Shown piece by piece: positions 34,901-47,600 of a DNA stretch of 64,000 bases. Each line of letters opens with the position of its first letter. Positions within the stretch are counted from its first letter, which is position 1. The position numbers and the translations under genes are program-made. The stretch covers positions 49,557,849 through 49,621,848 of the forward strand of contig CM070581.1 of NCBI GenBank assembly GCA_036346355.1, given 5' to 3'. The notes beneath the pieces were generated by a model. It was not told where the DNA came from, did not search any database, and was given only the letters and a program-made list of their open reading frames with translations. The DNA comes from Rhipidocladum racemiflorum. Its lineage: Eukaryota > Streptophyta > Magnoliopsida > Poales > Poaceae.

Positions 34901-37900
34901 TGTAACACCCCAAAATTTTGCTTTTCCTAAATCTATGTGTGATTTGGCACGTTGGTGAATTTTTGGAATTTCTTTGGATTTATTTGGAATTTATTTGAAT
35001 TTATTCCATTTTGAAATAATTAAAGAATTAAACTTTGCAAATAAAATTTTGTTGGAAATATTTTATTTGAGTCCAAAATGATCCAAAATATTTTCCAGAA
35101 TTTTTCTGGAATTTTTCTGAGTCTTTTGCTATTTTTAATGAATTAAATGAATTATCGAATTATTTTAATTATTAAATCGCTGGAAAATGCGAGTGGGTTT
35201 GTATCGTTCATCCGATCGAGCCCGAGTCGACTCGAGTTCGAGTCCGACCGAGCCACCGACTCGACCGAACCACGCTCGAACCCAAACCCACGGGGACCGC
35301 TTGATCGAGATCCAACGGTCATGATCGACCACTCGACCCGAGCCGTAACCGATCGACCCGGCCGCGCTTCGCGATCGTGGGTCGCCGATCGTGCCACGTG
35401 GACGGTTCTCCGTCATCGCCCCTCGCCGAGTCCGAGCCGATTCCTCCGCCACAGAGCCGCGGTCCCGCTAGGGTTTCGGTTTGTGCGCCGCATCCCGAGG
35501 GTATTTAATGCGTGAGACATCGCCGAGGTTGCCCTCTTCCGTGCGTACTGCGTTCCCAAGCCATCTCGCCGAGCCGTCGCTGCTTGCCCGCATTTAGCTC
35601 GCCGGAGTTGGAATTGTTCGCCAGGCAACGCCGATTCCGCCGCCGCCCGCCGCTTCTCCGCCGTTGAGCCTGGCTCCGAATAGCCAGGTCAAGCCGCGTC
35701 GGTGAGGACCTTTCACCTCGCCGAGCACGCCCCAAACGCTGTTCGTGTGGTCGCTGCCTCGGCCACGGCACTGCGAACTCCGCCGTGAAGCCATCGCCGA
35801 CCCCGAGCTCCACCAACCGTCCGATCAAGATCCAAAGGCCCAGATCGCGCCACGTCACCCTCGAGTTCTCCGTTGAAAATCCTAGATCTAATCTCAACCG
35901 CTGGATCTAGATCCAACGGCTTAGGTCGTGCCACGTGAGCAGAATCGCACCAGGTTAGATTGATCTCGACCGTTAGATCAAGATCCAACGGCCCAGATCA
36001 ACCCGCGTGCGCCCAAGCACATGAGGCCCAACTCCAATCCTAGCCGTCGGATTACACACCAACGACCACGATCGTGCCACGGGTCCAGGTAGCCGAACCG
36101 CCGCCACGCGCGCGGCGCGCGCTGGGTCATCGACACGCCGCCCGCTGCGTGTCGGCCGATCGCACCGTGGACGCCACCCATGACATCATCTGACCCACCT
36201 GTCGGCCGTGGGTCGAGCCCCGCCGACGCCAGAAGGACGTCACCCGAGGGGGGCCCACATATCAGCGACACGTGAACCATGGACCAGGTCCACGGTAGAC
36301 CCGAGCCGAGCGTGGACCGAGTCTATGGACCGGCTGACGTCAGCCGCCCAATTAGAGGCTGACACGTGTCCATGCTGACGCAATAATTAATTTCCGAAAA
36401 AGAAAATGATTTATTAATTCGTAATAATGATTTCAGATTTTGATTCAAACTTCAAACGCTTATAACTTTTGCGTTTCAACTCCGATTTGAGTGATTCAAA
36501 TTTCTAAATTTGTATAAAATTGAGACCTACCTAAATATAAATTTTATTTATTTTTGGAGTAAAGTTTTTCTCTGTAAAATTATTTAATTGATTATTTAAA
36601 TTTTAAATAATCATAACTTTTGCATTTTAACTCCAAATTTGACGATTCCAGTTTCTAAAAATTCATAAAATTATGTTCTCTCTGGTTATGGATTTTATTT
36701 GGATGTTTGGACACTTTTACCTATTGTTTATTAGTGTATTTGCTATTTGCACGCTTTACGAGTAGACGTTGAAGTGCCGGAAGGATTCGAAGGAGAAGTA
36801 TTGACTCAGGATCCAACTCAAGACCAAGAACAAGTACTTTTTGAAGGCAAGTTGTGCTTTGACCATGTTGATCCTATTTCGAAATCTATTTTGATTTAAA
36901 CTATTGCATGCTAGTTCAATTAGAAAAATACTTTATTTAAATATGGGGGTTAGATAAATACCAATTTGTCATGACACCTTGATTACTTAAGTATGTGCCA
37001 TGACCCTTGTCACCCTAGTTGTGGTTTACTAGTTGGACATTATTAACTTGCCAACATGGGTTTAGACCGTTGTAGTAAACTGCTTAGACCTGCTACGTGC
37101 TCATGACATGATTTTGGACAAACAAATGTTAATATTGACTTAATCATATATTGAACCTGTTTTGGAAAGGTATCATGTGATGTTGATGGCACGTGGTGCA
37201 TGGTAATCAACTGGGGTTTGATAAATAGTTTTCGACCGGGGCATGTGGCAAGAATAATCAGTGGGCCATTGTGGCATTGGGGATGTTGATTTGGTTCTTC
37301 GTAGTCTTGCCCTGGTCACCCTAAGGACTTAACCTTGCAAGCCTTTGAACTGGGTCTAACGTGCAACCACATGTCTCAGAATGGGACGGACCTAGTTGAC
37401 TAAGTTGCTAATAACGTACCTGTGGGACCTCAGGAGGTCAACTACACCCTTTTTGTAAGTTGTACGGGGGAGCGTACCGGGGCTGAGGCCAGGTACCCAT
37501 CTAACGGTTGATTGGCCTAAACTTCGCCTTAGCTAAGGGAAGGGTTAGTGTGCAATAACCGGGGAGGACCACTTGTATTGTTAGAAGTTTCAAAGACTTT
37601 GTTACTGAACTCGCCTTTGTGGTGTTTGATTTGTATCTTGTGGGTAAAGTGCATAACCTCTGTAGAGTATAGAATCTATTCGAATAGCCGTGTCCGCTGT
37701 ATTGGACATCGCCGAATTACAATAAGGGGTAGATTTTCTGAAAATAACTTGGATTTGAAAGGTTGGGTTGGATTAATAATGATGTTGATGTAAATGTGGA
37801 TTAGGATGGGAAAGATGTTTACTAAACTTCTTGAAAAGTTATTTATGCTTTACTTGTTTCTACTGCTTTCGAATCTACTTATACTACTTGTCAAATGCCG

Positions 37901-38367
37901 TTTACTGCAAATATACCTTGAACTATTCCTTTGTACCAAGCCATGCATATAGTATATTAGCCTGCATTCTGTGCATGACTTGCTGAGTACCAAGTACTCA
38001 CCCTTGCCACCCTACAACACCAGTTGAGGAGGAGACCACACCAGCTTTGGAGGAGGAGCTCCAAGAGGATCCGCTCTACTTAGGAGCGAGCCCGGGCCAT
38101 TGCCTGTGGTATACTGGATGGCGCCACGGTTATTTGATTTTCCGCCGCTACTATTTCTCTCTTAATAAGTTTCGCCCATGAGGCGTACATTTGTGACTTG
38201 ACCATAAGGTCGAGTAACCAGTTTGGTGATTTAAATAAAAGTACTTTATTAGTATCGATTGGTATGATTGTGATATTTACCAATGTTAAGACTGTGTGCA
38301 CTAGCGCGTTCCTGGACTAGTGCTGAATACACAGAGGGTCCGGATTTGCAAATTCGGGGTCCCGACA
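34901..38367 (+). repeat. 3' LTR (3467 bp)
   Basis: This is the partner of 25725-29223, with the same termini. It is 32 bp shorter in total through many small deletions. It contains near-palindromic motifs at 35898-35919 and 35970-35991. Confidence 0.96.
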
Positions 38368-38611
38368 ATCATCAAAGCTTAAATACAATATTTAAGTGTA
38401 GTGCAATGATACACATAAACTTCCTATTGTGCATCAGAGTGTGTCAAGTTTTAAATTAATCAACCAACCTATTCCATATTTTTAAGGTTATTACCCTAAG
38501 GCCAAATTTTAAAGAGTAGAAACCTATGTCATGTTTCTACCTTTCCAAGTCAACATTTTTAGTTTACTCTAGAGTAATTTGCTACATTCACAAACCATAG
38601 ACCTAAAGCCC

Positions 38612-38623
38612 GCTCTGATACCA
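38612..38623 (-). promoter_or_regulatory. tRNA-Met primer-binding site of element A
   Basis: On the minus strand it reads TGGTATCAGAGC, two bases from the LTR terminus at 38626. It sets element A on the minus strand with its 5' LTR to the right. Confidence 0.8.
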
Positions 38624-38804
38624 ACTGTAACACCCCGGCACCCCACGTGCCCTGAATGTTATACCCTCAAGCGACAACCACTACAAATCACTAGAGAATA
38701 ACAACAAGACCACTTAAACAAGCTAGAAGGTTGCTGAATTCACTAAAAATTTCGATAGCACCTCCCCTAAAAGTTGGACATCCACTCAGTAGACAAAAAT
38801 CAAT

Positions 38805-38948
38805 ATACAATAGGTCATGGTATCTATTAACCATCATGACCAACTAAGCATATACGATGGGTCATGGTATCCATTAACCATCATGACCCACTAAGCATAT
38901 ACGATGGGTCATGGTATCCATTAACCATCATGACCCACTAAGCATAAG
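38805..38948. repeat. three-copy 47 bp tandem repeat with internal hairpin, in the LTR of element A
   Basis: GTCATGG recurs at 38814, 38861 and 38908, giving a 47 bp period. Copies two and three are almost identical. Each unit contains GGGTCATG and, about 15 bases later, its complement CATGACCC, so each can fold into an 8 bp stem. Confidence 0.9.
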
Positions 38949-40360
38949 CAACTTCAAATATAAACACCACATAATTAATTTACAGGACATGAACTCATCA
39001 AAAGTAACCGCAAAACAACCATTTACAAGAAGTTTCATGTCGGGACCCGAATTTGCAAATTCGGACCCTATGTGTATTCAGCACTAGTCCAGGATCACGC
39101 TAGTGCACACAGTCTCAACATCGGTAGATATCACAATCATACACATCGATAATAGTAAAGTACTTTAATTAAAATAACCAAACTGGTTGCTCGACCTTAT
39201 GGTCAAGTTACAAGAGTACGCCACACAGTATAAAACTTATTAAAGGAAATAAATTGCAGCGGAATAAAAGCATCAACGTGGCGCCATCCAAGATACCACA
39301 GGCAACCGATCGACTCGCTTCCCTAGATAGACGGTTCCTTCAAGTTCTTCCTCCAAAGTCAAGCGCTGCTTCTTCTTCAACTGGTGTTGTATTGTTGCAA
39401 GGGGTGAGTACTTGGTACTCAGCAAGTCATGCACAGAATGCAAACTAATATTCTACATGCATGGCTTAGTACAAGGAATGTTTCATGGTTCATTTGCAGT
39501 AAAACAGCAAATAAGAAGTAACATAAGTAGATTCGAAAGCAGTAAAAATAAAGATAATATCAATAACTTTTCCAGGAGTTAAGTAAACACTTTTTCTTTC
39601 CTAGTCCACATTTCCATCAACGTCGTCAATAAACCCAACCAAACTTTTCACGTCCAAGTTGTTTTCATGATAGTCTAACCCTTAACTGTAATCCCTGAGC
39701 AGTGTCCAGTGCCGTGGACTCGGCTATTCGAATAGGTTGTACACTCTGCAGAGGTTATGCACTTTACCCACAAGATACAGTCAAACACCACAAAGGCGAA
39801 TGATCGTAACAAAGCCTTTCGGAAACCGCAAACTATACAAGTGAACCTCTCCGATTTTTGCCATACACCATCCTTTCCCTCAGCGGAGGCGAAGTATGAG
39901 ACCGACATACCGTTGGACGGGTACTATACCATAGCCCTGGTACGCTCCCCCTTCAAGCTACACAAAGGTGTAGTTGACACCCCGAGGTTCCACAAGTAAG
40001 TTATTAGTAGCTTACTCAACTAGGTCTGTCCCATTACAGACATGTGGTTGCACGTTTGACTCAGATCAAAGGCTTGCAAGGTTAAGTCCTTAGGATGACC
40101 AGGGCAAGACTACCCGAAGAACCAAAACGACTTCCCCGGTGCCACTCATGGCCCACCCGATCATTCTTGCCACTTGCCCCGATCTAAATCTATTTATCAA
40201 ACCCAGTTGATTACCATGCACCACGTGCCATCATAAACATCACAACACATGATACTTCTCAAAAACAGGTTCAATATTTCATTAAGTCAATATTAACATT
40301 TGATTGTCCAAAATCATGTCATGTGCACGTAGCAGGTCTAAGCAATAACTACAACGGTCT

Positions 40361-43300
40361 TGTAACACCCCGGCATTTAATATGCCCGAATGCTACCAAA
40401 CATAGATTAAACAACATCTAAATACCACAATTAAACATAAATTATAGCAAAGGCGCACATGCTAAAAACCGAAATTTCGGCAGCATCTCTTTTGTTTTAA
40501 CATGAATTGAAGCGATAACAATAAGTCTTATGTCTTCTCAATTGATATCAAAACTAGCATTGTAGAGACACAACTGCATACTTCCAAATGTACTAGTAGT
40601 TTGCAACAACATAAATAGCAACTCTAATCAACTTCCAAATTAAAGCCACTAGTCAACATGATTAAATTTCTCTACTAACATGTTTAAATTAGAACATCTT
40701 TAAACAACCAGCAAAGCTTCTTTAACAATATCAGCAGTTGACATCATCTTAATGTTCTAACTATGCAACAGGGTTTAAAACTTTAAACATTATCAAGGGT
40801 CATAAGCACTTTTAAAGCAAAGCAACAGATTCTAAGCATGTACTTTAGCACATTCAATCATTCTCGCTAAGAGTAAACTACAACACTAGTAGTGTATTTA
40901 TTCTCAAGCTAGAGATAACAACCGCATTGAATTGTTTCAACTCACAAATTAACTTAACAATGTATCATCCCATAAACCACATTGGTACATGCTACATAAC
41001 ATGCTAAACATCAATTCTTACTAGGCACAAATGATTTCAGTCAAAAGACTACTTACTTTGTTTGTAGCATTTTAGTTTTAAAGCTCATCCCAAATTCATA
41101 AGGAAACTTGACTCTCAAAATTGCAATGAGACAAACCCAAACTTGGTCATGCAAAAGGAATTTTCCAAAACACTTTTAAATCTCAAAGACTCCCATAAAG
41201 GAAAATGGTTGAACGACAATTTTCTTAAAGGAAACCAAGCGATCAAGTAATCCATTTCAAATAAAACCTTAACCTCAAACCCCCAACCTTTCACGAAACA
41301 AGAAGGGCTTTCAAAGATGATTTCTCAAACCAGTAAAATGACGAAATCAAACACCATTTACTCCTACAAAGCCACAGAACTTCAGCCCTGACAGCCAGGT
41401 CTGGCACAACTCTGCAATAACTCCTTTAACCTCTGAGAAAGACAAACACAGGAATAAATTGAATGCTTCTTCCCCATAAAGCAATCAACAAACTAAGCAT
41501 CAAAACTGGAAAGGCGCCCAAAAGAAGCGCAACACTAGACTCATCTTCTTCGTCTTCAACCAAGGAATACAAAACCACACATCGTATACGGAACGATCCG
41601 CGAAAATCCAATACCAAACACTTTTCTTTTGGTTTCTATCAACTAAAACCAAGAAAACCAACCAAGACCGACCACAGAACGATAAAGAACATCCGAAGAA
41701 ATCCACCACCAAACTCTTCTATTTGACTCCAGTCAACTACCCGATTTACGACAAAAAGGGTAAGCACTCTTCTCCTACAGGGGTTAATAGTTCTTCGGTG
41801 ATGGCGCTAACCGGCCACACCGTCAAACCTCACCCTTACTATGAATAAAGAGAGGTGACCGAAACCCGTCGGCACCACAACCCCACTCTATCACAACAAC
41901 AAGAGCAATTCAATCATTTATCTCATTGACATAGCAACATGCATTGTCAAATGAAGCATTCAACATCAAAGTTTAAATACAACATTTAAGCGTAAAAAAA
42001 CGATACCCATACCCTTTTCCTACTGTGCATCCATGTGTGTCAAATTTTAGATTAGTTATACCACTTTTGCAAGTTTTAATGTTGCTATCCTATGACAAAA
42101 TTTTAGTTAAAACCTAAGCCATGTTTCTAAGTTATTCCACATCACATTTTAGTTGTACCCTATAGCATGACACTAAAAATATGCATTCCAAGGACCTACA
42201 AATTTCGCTCGATACCAATCAGAACACCCCGGCATTTAATATGCCCGAATGCTACCAAACATAGACTAAACAACATCTAAATACCATAATTAAACATAAA
42301 TTACAGCAAAGGCGCACATGCTAAAAACCGAAATTTCGGCAGCATCTCTTTTGTTTTAACATGAATTGAAACGATAGCAATAACAAGGCAGTTCATAGCA
42401 AAACATAAGGCATCTAAAACAGCAATATAAACAAATATAGCATCAACATAAGGCAATAATACTAAAGCCAACCACTCCATAAACTATGGCTAAGCAAATA
42501 AGGATCATAAGCACACAAAAATTATTTCAAACACCTAGTTCATGGCACTTATTATGAACTTGACTAAACAATAGTAAATGTGGCTGGACTACGTGAAGAT
42601 GTGTAGCTATTTCCCCTTCCCATAAGCCGGTGTCATGGTACCTAAAAATAAACAACATAAACACAAGCGTGAGTTCATCACTCAGCAAGCATATTGCAAT
42701 GGTACAACAAAAGCAATTACATGGCAATAATATCTCTCATCATGTAAACCATCTCACTCATGATCACATATCACTAGTTATATGCCCGTGCGTTGCTACG
42801 AAAAACAAAATTGATAACAAAAAATAAAGATTAAAAAATAAAATAAAATACTATTTTATAAGATCAAACATCTATCTTTAACGCTTCGTTTCTTGCAAAA
42901 GCTGGCTAATTAAAGCAACGCTTCGTTTCTTGCGTAGGGCAATTAAGCAGGGCAATTAAGTAGGGCAATTAAGCAGGGCAATTAATGTGACGTGGGAAGA
43001 AACTCTCACTTTATATAGTAGAGATTATCATCATCATTATGTATGCAATGCAATGCTATGCTCATGTCTCATTGGAAACTCATACCGGTATGGTTGAGTA
43101 CACACCCGTCGGTATGCACCCTCTCCCCCCTTCCATCCCGAAGATGGAGGGTGCCTACTCCTCGCTTCCGTTCACCGCGGTGAATGGAATCACGATGTAG
43201 GACTTACTCATTGGCTCTCCGGAATAGTCATAACTTTCTCACCGACCTTCCCCGGACTAGTTATGACTTTCTCATCGCCCGGGCCATGTAACATGCCATG

Positions 43301-44653
43301 TATGCAATTATGCCAACATCATATTTAACTTGTACATTAACACATGGCATCATAACATAATAAACATGCTCATCATATCATTGGCAATCATTAAAGCATG
43401 GCAAGTGATCATATCATATAGTCAATTTCATCTATTCTCAACAAGTAACCTACAAATCGTTATCCATTACAATACACTTGCCTCAACCACGAGCAACGGA
43501 TTGGCGGGAAGTAGAAGGCACTCCCGGGGTCACACCACCTGCACATAGGTACCACACACTCACAATCATATCCACAAAACAGTACGCAAACCCTCATCTA
43601 CCCCGATATTGCCAACTATTCGCAACACCCAAAAACAGGGGTTCTGTCCCGTCGGGACAGCAGCCTTCCAAAAGGTATAACTTGAGTTCTGGGACTCCGA
43701 ATCAATTAAACGAGTACATCCTCGCGTAGATTAGAAAATTTTCTAACTTTTTCTAAGTATAAGGAAAGACTGATTCGGACTGTAAAGTGGTTTAATCTAC
43801 AGAATACCGTGATCTGTTCCAATCACGTCACATATTTTAACACGCTCAGAAAAATAGCCATAACTTTCAAACGGCTGATCGGAATTTAACTTTCTTTATA
43901 CCCACTGAAAGGTATTGAAATTATCTACAACTTCTTCAACAGGTGGACGACCAAATTCGGAGTCTAAATTGGCGAGAAACTAAACCCTAGGTCGACTGCT
44001 CATGCTGTCCAAAACAGAGAACGTGGCAATATCTAGATCTAATCCAATCTACTCAATTCCAGCACCACCAATTGATCTAAAAACTTGATAAACACCCTTA
44101 GAACAGTACCTAGCCCAACCCCAAGGAGTCCCATGGCCATACCTTCGTCCGACGCACGAAAACCCAATAGATCTCCTCTCGGGTCGCTCCTTGCTCCTCG
44201 CTCCAACGGATGGATCCTCGAGGTGCAGCGGGTGGGGAGGCTACCCTAGGGCAGCAAGGGGGTGGAGGAGAGGTGGTGGAGAGGTGGGGAGCAAAGGGGG
44301 CAATGGGGGCGCATGCAAGGGAGAGGGGGAGGTGGGGGTGGCGGCTAGGGCATGGAGGGAGAGGAGGGGGCGCACATGAGGTGGTCGGGGCGCAAGCAAG
44401 GGCAGGGGAAGCCCCTTTTACCAGCCCCAAATAGGATTCCTAATCCTAAATGGACTCATACTCCATCCCACCAAAGCCCACAACCCTTTCCCCTAGGCCC
44501 AAAACTCCCCGGGAAGGCCCAAACTCCCGGAAACGGCTCGAAAACGCTATTAAACCTCCTACCATATGGTTTTAACCTCCAATACCATATTTCATAAAGT
44601 TTTTAACCTTAACATTCACATTAAATAATGTCACACCATTCCGTAGTGTCACA
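40361..44653 (-). mobile_element. element B: non-autonomous LTR element related to A, TSD GGTCT
   Basis: It is flanked by GGTCT at 40356-40360 and 44654-44658. The ends are TGTAACACCCC and GTGTCACA. About 164 bp at the left (40361-40524) is repeated at 42220-42383, marking the start of both LTRs. The right LTR (42220-44653, containing a Helitron) is about 2.18 kb without the insertion, whereas the left LTR is cut to 164 bp by an internal deletion. A damaged primer-binding site (42208-42219) precedes the right LTR on the minus strand. The internal region (40525-42207) has no gag or pol. A CpG-poor, G-rich block lies at 44200-44410. LTR body sequence resembles that of element A (43075-43290 vs 47520-47740). 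Confidence 0.88.
42774..43024 (-). mobile_element. non-autonomous Helitron (251 bp)
   Basis: On the minus strand it begins TCTCTACTATATAAAG (43024 downward) and ends GCACGGGCATATAACTAG at 42774. A precedes it and T follows, with no target duplication. These are the Helitron rules: 5' TC, 3' CTRR, insertion between A and T. The usual 3' hairpin (CCCGT...ACGGG) is partly lost, leaving CGT/ACG. Inside are two copies of ACGCTTCGTTTCTTGC and four copies of a 13 bp unit (AGGGCAATTAAGC). It has no Rep/helicase gene. It sits in the right LTR of element B. Confidence 0.88.
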
Positions 44654-47600
44654 GGTCTAAATACCCAATGTTGGCAATTTAATAAAGACCAACCAATATG
44701 ATTCCCAACTAGGGTGATACTGCAATTTCTAATTAAATAGTCAAGGTGTCATACTGCAATTTGGTATTTATCTAATTCCCAGAAATAATTAAAGCAATTT
44801 CTAATCAAACTAGCATGCAATAATTTACATCAGACTAATTTCCAAAAAAATAGGAGCAATATGATCAAAGCATAACTTGCCTTCAAAAAGTACTTGCTCC
44901 TGGTCCTGAGCCGGCTCCTGGGTCAAAACTTCACTTTCGAAGCCTTCGGGTACTTCCACGTCTACTCGCAATGCGTGCAAATAGCAACAAGTAATCAAAC
45001 AATGGATAAAAGTGTCCAAATATTCAAATAAAATTCATAAACAGAGAGAGCATATTTTTATAAATTTTTAGAAATTTGAATCGTCCAAATCGGAGTTATA
45101 ACGCAAAAGTTATACCCGTTTAAAGTTTGAAAAATCAATTAAATAAATATAAATATAGGAAAACTTATGTCCAAAAATTAAATAAAATTTACCATTAAGT
45201 AGATCTCAATTTTATAAAAATTTAGAAATTGGAATCACCCAAATCGGAGTTAAAATGCAAAAGTTATAAGCGTTTGAAGTTTAAAAAATCAAATAAAAGA
45301 TTAAACCGAATTAATTCATTTATTTTTCTATTGAAAAATTGATTTATTGTGTCAGTTGACGTCGTATGGAAATTGAATTCCCGCCTAATTATTTTTCTAA
45401 AGAAAAATCGAATTATGACGTCATGCTTGCGTCAGCCGATCCATAGACCCGGCCCACGGCTCGGATTCGGCCCACCGTGGACTCGGTCCATGGGTGCACG
45501 TGTCACTGACGCGTGGGACCCACTCGGATGACGTCATTGCTGACGTCATTGCGTTCGGCCGCACGGTATTGACACGCGGGCCCCGCCGTGACGTCACGGA
45601 TGATGTCATGGAGCGATCGGTGCGGTCGCTGACACGCGGGCCCATGCTGACGTCAACGACGACCGAGCGCGCCCACGCGGACCGCGCTGGTTCGGCTACT
45701 GGCCATGTGGCACGATCTGGACCATTGGATTGAAATCCAAGAGTCCAGATTGGATCTAATCTCGCTACTAAGGGATGATGTGGCTCAATCTGGACCGTGC
45801 GATTGGGATCGAACGGTCGGGATTGGATCGGGTTTTCGCCTCACCGTGGGGTGGCGTGGCATGTCCCGGCGTGCGACACGTGGCTCAACCTACGTTGTTC
45901 GATTTCGATCGAACGGTCAAGATTACATCTAGCGCTACAACGCGGGTGAACCCTAACTGTACGATCTAGATCTAACGGCTGAGATCTAATCCTAGCACGG
46001 TGTAGTTACGGTCTACGTGGCTCAATCCAAAGCGCTGGATCTAGATCTAACAGCTGCTAACAAATCTAAAACCGTAACGAGGAATTGAACGGGGGTGACG
46101 TGGACAAACCTGGGCCATGCGATCAAGATCCAACGGTTGACCGAGTTCGCGGTTTCGGCAATGTCCACGGTGGAGCTAGGTTACCGAAGACGAAGACGAC
46201 GACCACGCCCGCGGCGTTTTGGCGCAATTCCAGCGGAGTGAATGGTCCCTTCGGGTGCGGCTCGACGCGAGGAACACGGATCTGGGCACCACGACGGCAA
46301 AGGACGGTGGTCGGCGGCGGAAAATGGCAAATACCGCGGCGAACTTCTCTTCCAACTTCGACGAGCGATTGCAACGAGACTACGGCGGCTGGAGCTCGAC
46401 GGCCTAAGGCAAAACGTGCACACGGAAGAGGAGAGCACGTTGGTGGCGGTGGCGCATTAAATAGGGCCCTCGACGTCCATGAAAACCGCGGAAACCGAGG
46501 TGCACAAGCGTGCGGCGGCGGAATCCGGCGGCGGCTCGGACTGGGTGACGTGGCGCAACGCTGGCCGTTGGATCAAGATCCAACGGTCGTGCGGGTTAGG
46601 GTTTAGGTCCGGCTCAGGTCTGACTCAAACGTGGTTCGGTTGAACTCGAGTCTGACCTGGGCCGGATGAACAGTGAAACCCGTTCGCGATTTTCCAGTGA
46701 TTAAATATTTAAAATAATTCCTAGAAATTCAATTAATTCAAGAAAAATAGCAAAAAAATCAAAAAAAATTCTGGAAAATACTTTGAGACATTTTGAACTC
46801 AAATAAAATATTTCCAACAAAATTTTATTTAAAACTTTTAATTATTTAATTATCTCAAAAGGGAATAAATTCAAATTAAATCCAAATAAATCCCAGAAAA
46901 TTCCAAAAAATTCTCAAAAGTGTAAAATTTCAATTAAATTCTTGAAAAGCAGAAATTGGGGTGTTACATTTCATGAGCTATTAAGATCAGAAGCTATAGG
47001 TCAACGTGATGAAAATGTGGTGATAAAGGTTGTGATTGTGCTACTACTCCCATCCATGCATGTTGGCTTCATTGTACTTACAACATTAAACAATAAGCGT
47101 GAGTTCAAAACTCAGCAAAGTGCATCAAAAGGTAGAATCTTAATCTTTTAACCATTGAGAATAATAACAGAACAACTTTCTTCCTAATTGAACTCAACAA
47201 GTACATAGAACAATAATACCATAGTCAATCATCGCATTTCACTTTATATCTCGCTTTTTGACAGGGTCTAAACTTCAATTAATACACATACCTCGTTAGA
47301 TAACCTCGGATGAGTCCACAACTCGATCCATTCTTAACCTGTCTATTGCCATCAACTCAAAGATAATCAATTACCATTCATCATTATCAATATCATGCAA
47401 TGCAACAGTCATAATCATAATGCACAACTCAGAGCATGTGCACACAATTTGTTACACCCAACACATTGACCATCACTCGTCTTTACAATGCTATGCAATG
47501 CCTTATGTTTTCATGCTCAACATGCACCTTTCATTGCTCATACCGGTATGGCTGAGGGAACACCCGTCGATGTTCGCCCTCTACCTCCAGCCCGTGGAGG

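Larger units (their letters stand above)
25725..38367 (+). mobile_element. complete Ty3/gypsy chromovirus-type retrotransposon (12,643 bp), TSD ATCAT
   Basis: The two LTRs (25725-29223 and 34901-38367) both start TGTAACACCCC and end GGTCCCGACA. They are flanked by the perfect 5 bp duplication ATCAT at 25720-25724 and 38368-38372. Inside, in order: primer-binding site, extra upstream frame, gag, protease, RT, RNase H, integrase, chromodomain and polypurine tract. Integrase after RT marks Ty3/gypsy, and the C-terminal chromodomain marks a chromovirus. The long LTRs fit the Tekay/Del branch, which is an inference. The RIRE3/RIRE8 families of rice are candidates from memory, not checked. All coding frames are interrupted, so it is not autonomous. 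It is inserted in the internal region of element A. Confidence 0.97.
39038..46968 (-). mobile_element. solo LTR of the gypsy family, TSD TTTCA, interrupted by element B
   Basis: It starts TGTCGGGACC at 39038 and ends GGGGTGTTACA at 46968. The flanking duplication TTTCA is perfect (39033-39037 and 46969-46973). Removing element B and one copy of its TSD leaves about 3.63 kb, close to the 3.43-3.50 kb LTRs elsewhere. No internal region is present, so it arose by LTR-LTR recombination. It lies in the LTR of element A. The CpG-rich half (45400-46650) holds at least seven near-palindromic GATC motifs, including a perfect one at 46565-46586. Confidence 0.93.
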
